The position numbers and the translations under genes are program-made. From an uncultured Clostridium sp. (GTDB taxonomy: Bacteria; Bacillota; Clostridia; Peptostreptococcales; Peptostreptococcaceae): a DNA stretch of 46,175 bases. Position 1 is the first letter of the stretch. Every line of letters starts with the position of its first letter. The stretch lies in NCBI GenBank assembly GCA_945871955.1, contig CAMBXR010000016.1:1-46175 (forward strand), in the 5' to 3' direction. Positions 44,550-46,175 of the stretch are shown here, piece by piece. The notes beneath the pieces are model-generated. The model saw only the letters and a list, made by a program, of their open reading frames with translations. It was not told the origin of the DNA and made no database searches.

Positions 44550-44987
44550 ATGAAAAAGGAAAATAAAATTTTAGAAGATAAGTTGCCTAAAAACTGCTGT
44601 ACTTTTTGTTCTCATTTAAGTTTGGAAGGACCAGACGAGAATTTTAGATATTATATTAAGTGTATAATTAAGAATACTATTCCCAATCCATCAGATTGTT
44701 GTGAATGTTTTAGTCAAGAACATACTAATTTGACTACTCGTGACTTAGATTATTTGTATTTAGACTTTCTAGAAACAAGTCTTAGGATAAAATATGAAGA
44801 TTACTTAGACTCTCTATATTGGCAATTATTCAAAGAAAACATATTAAAAAAACATAATTATTCTTGTTCCCTTTGTAATTCCTCAGAAGATGTAGGTGTA
44901 TATCATATAAATAAAAAGTTAGGAAGAGAAACAGATGATGATGTAATTGTCTTATGCAGTAAATGTTTAGAAAAATATCCAAAATAG
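44550..44987 (+). CDS. Cysteine-rich protein with HNH-like zinc fold
   Basis: The protein is about 145 residues; ATG 44550 follows SD GGAGGG. The N-terminal half has CCTFC and paired later cysteines (C-x12-DCCEC), suggesting a zinc site. The C-terminal third resembles an HNH finger: CSLC, then VYHINKK, then VLCSKCLEKY. The histidine expected after the last cysteine pair is Leu, and the catalytic His pair is reduced to one, so nuclease activity is doubtful; a structural zinc-binding or nucleic-acid-binding role is as likely. Cytosolic. Confidence 0.65.
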   Translation: MKKENKILEDKLPKNCCTFCSHLSLEGPDENFRYYIKCIIKNTIPNPSDCCECFSQEHTNLTTRDLDYLYLDFLETSLRIKYEDYLDSLYWQLFKENILKKHNYSCSLCNSSEDVGVYHINKKLGRETDDDVIVLCSKCLEKYPK

Positions 44988-45057
44988 TCACATTGTATAA
45001 AATAGTTTAACCTACATATATTATTTTTAATATGATTTATAAAGGAGGTCTATAAAT

Positions 45058-45372
45058 TTGAATACTAATTTAATATGTGATGCAACAAGATGTATACATA
45101 ACAATAGTAATTATTGTTATGCAGGTAGAATAAGTATTGATGGAAGACTTGCCGATGATATTGATGACACTTATTGTTCCACTTTCAAAGAAAAGGACTA
45201 TCAACAATTTACAAGTTCCATAAGTGGTAATGATAAACTAAATCCTACTACAACACAAAATATAAAATGTGATGCAGTAAAATGTAAATATAATGATGAT
45301 AAATTATGCAAAGCAGAATCTATAAAAATAAATAGTGGAAATGCCAGTTGTAATATGTTTGATGAAAAATAA
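45058..45372 (+). CDS. Tandem DUF1540 protein
   Basis: The 104-residue protein has two copies of the DUF1540 cysteine motif (C-x4-C-x4-N-x-C ... C-x-x-F), at ~7-41 and ~71-101, separated by a Ser/Thr-rich linker. DUF1540 proteins are small probable metal-binding proteins common in clostridia and bacilli, some linked to sporulation; the function is not established. It uses a TTG start 9 bases from a strong AAAGGAGG; no ATG is close. Confidence 0.8.
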   Translation: MNTNLICDATRCIHNNSNYCYAGRISIDGRLADDIDDTYCSTFKEKDYQQFTSSISGNDKLNPTTTQNIKCDAVKCKYNDDKLCKAESIKINSGNASCNMFDEK

Positions 45373-45391
45373 ATTTTTAACATAAATTAAA

Positions 45392-45420
45392 AGAAGCTAT
45401 TAAAATTAGCTTCTCTTTTT
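45392..45420 (+). terminator. Terminator of the DUF1540 gene
   Basis: AGAAGCTA and TAGCTTCT form a perfect 8-bp stem, followed by CTTTTT. It may also serve the converging minus-strand gene. Confidence 0.8.
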
Positions 45421-45464
45421 GTCCATATATCTAATTTTAAAAAATTATTTCATAAAAATAAGTT

Positions 45465-46151
45465 TTATTCTTCATCCACATCACTACATGTCTCTATTTC
45501 CATATTTTCTTTATTTTTTAAAGATTTAATAGTATCATAAATACTTTGGTGATTTAGAGCTTTAGAATCTATATGACTTATTGTAAATCCAATTTGAATA
45601 GCATATCCTAGTCCTACTCCACTTATAATAGTTCCAACTCCCACACTTCCACCTAAAAGCCATCCAGCTAATAATACACTAAGCTCTATAATTGTTCTTA
45701 TTGTTCCTACAGATTTTGATGAACGTTTATTTATAGCTAGCATAAGTCCATCCCTAGGACCACTACCAAGAGCTGGCTTTAGATATAAAACTGTAGCTAT
45801 TGCTGCTAAGATAATTCCTATTATCATCATAATTATACCTGTAAATAAATTACTTGCATAAGGTACAATTTTTAGATTTTCAAATATATCTAAAAATGTT
45901 CCTATAAGAACTACATTTCCCAATGTGGCAAATCCAATTCCTTCTCCCAAAACTGCATCAATTATTATAATTATTATTCCAACCATAATAGATATTTGAC
46001 CCATACTAAAGCCTGTTTTTAGAGAAATCCCTTGATGAAATACATCCCATGGACTAAGACCTATATTGGCATGTATCATTACTACTATAGCAAGACCATA
46101 AATAATAAACCCCAATAATAGTCTGCTTATTACCCTTATTATCTTATTCAT
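45465..46151 (-). CDS. YczE/YitT-like integral membrane protein
   Basis: The 228-residue protein has about five hydrophobic TM segments with family-like features: GLAIVVMIHANIGLSPWDV in the first loop, GFATLGNVVLIG, ALGSGPRDGLMLAINK, and a late GWLLGGSVGVGTI. These match the YczE/YyaS/YitT family of unassigned membrane proteins. The C-terminal tail is cytoplasmic and acidic. SD GGGGGGAG precedes the ATG close to the right edge of the window. Confidence 0.85.
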   Translation of the reverse strand: MNKIIRVISRLLLGFIIYGLAIVVMIHANIGLSPWDVFHQGISLKTGFSMGQISIMVGIIIIIIDAVLGEGIGFATLGNVVLIGTFLDIFENLKIVPYASNLFTGIIMMIIGIILAAIATVLYLKPALGSGPRDGLMLAINKRSSKSVGTIRTIIELSVLLAGWLLGGSVGVGTIISGVGLGYAIQIGFTISHIDSKALNHQSIYDTIKSLKNKENMEIETCSDVDEE

Positions 46152-46175
46152 ATCACTCCCCCCAAGTCTACATTA

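Noticed and set aside
44550-44987. Active HNH homing endonuclease
   Set aside because: The final histidine of the finger is replaced by leucine and the catalytic His pair is incomplete; there is no intron or repeat context.

Overview
The window is strongly AT-rich DNA from a low-GC Gram-positive anaerobe. The fused gcvT-gcvPA gene behind a tandem glycine riboswitch, the RelQ-type alarmone synthetase, the PepF-type peptidase and a PyrR-type attenuator suggest a clostridium of the Peptostreptococcaceae; the genus is not resolved. Almost everything is on the minus strand, so genes are read from high to low coordinates.

Region A (about 14.7-29.9 kb) is a divergent type VII (ESX/Ess-like) secretion locus. 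In transcription order: a transmembrane Ser/Thr kinase with a propeller-like ectodomain, a transmembrane PP2C phosphatase, an FHA protein, a TadZ/CpaE-like ATPase, a YukD/EsaB-like ubiquitin fold, a 1521-residue EssC ATPase, a WXG100 protein, a candidate glycine-zipper effector, a two-TM candidate immunity protein, a short helical protein, a TPR protein and two more WXG100 proteins, ending at a hairpin. A sigma-A-like promoter precedes the kinase. EsaA, EssA and a plain EssB are not recognisable.

Region B (about 0-14.6 kb) is an accessory array: six tandem membrane-anchored paralogs (TM, two TPRs, chitobiase-type beta domain, two FIVAR-like bundles) with a conserved body and four unrelated kinds of C-terminal domain, plus a related lipoprotein. 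Embedded are a second kinase with extracytoplasmic TPRs, a small tail-anchored protein, a zinc-ribbon/WG-repeat protein and several broken copies. The phosphatase of region A carries the same extracytoplasmic module as the array, tying the two regions together. Short repeated T-x-x-L/I motifs occur on the predicted cytoplasmic side of the main kinase, the small membrane protein and the FHA adaptor, suggesting one phospho-threonine docking circuit.

Region C (about 29.9-31.6 kb) is a boundary with relics, hairpins and a C39-like peptidase gene. Region D (31.7-46.2 kb) looks like ordinary core genome: glycine cleavage genes with riboswitch, a nuclease lipoprotein, RelQ, lipoproteins, tRNA-Lys(CTT), a BMP-family lipoprotein under a PyrR-type attenuator, PepF, a pentapeptide-repeat potassium channel, two plus-strand cysteine-rich genes, and a YczE-like membrane protein at the right edge.
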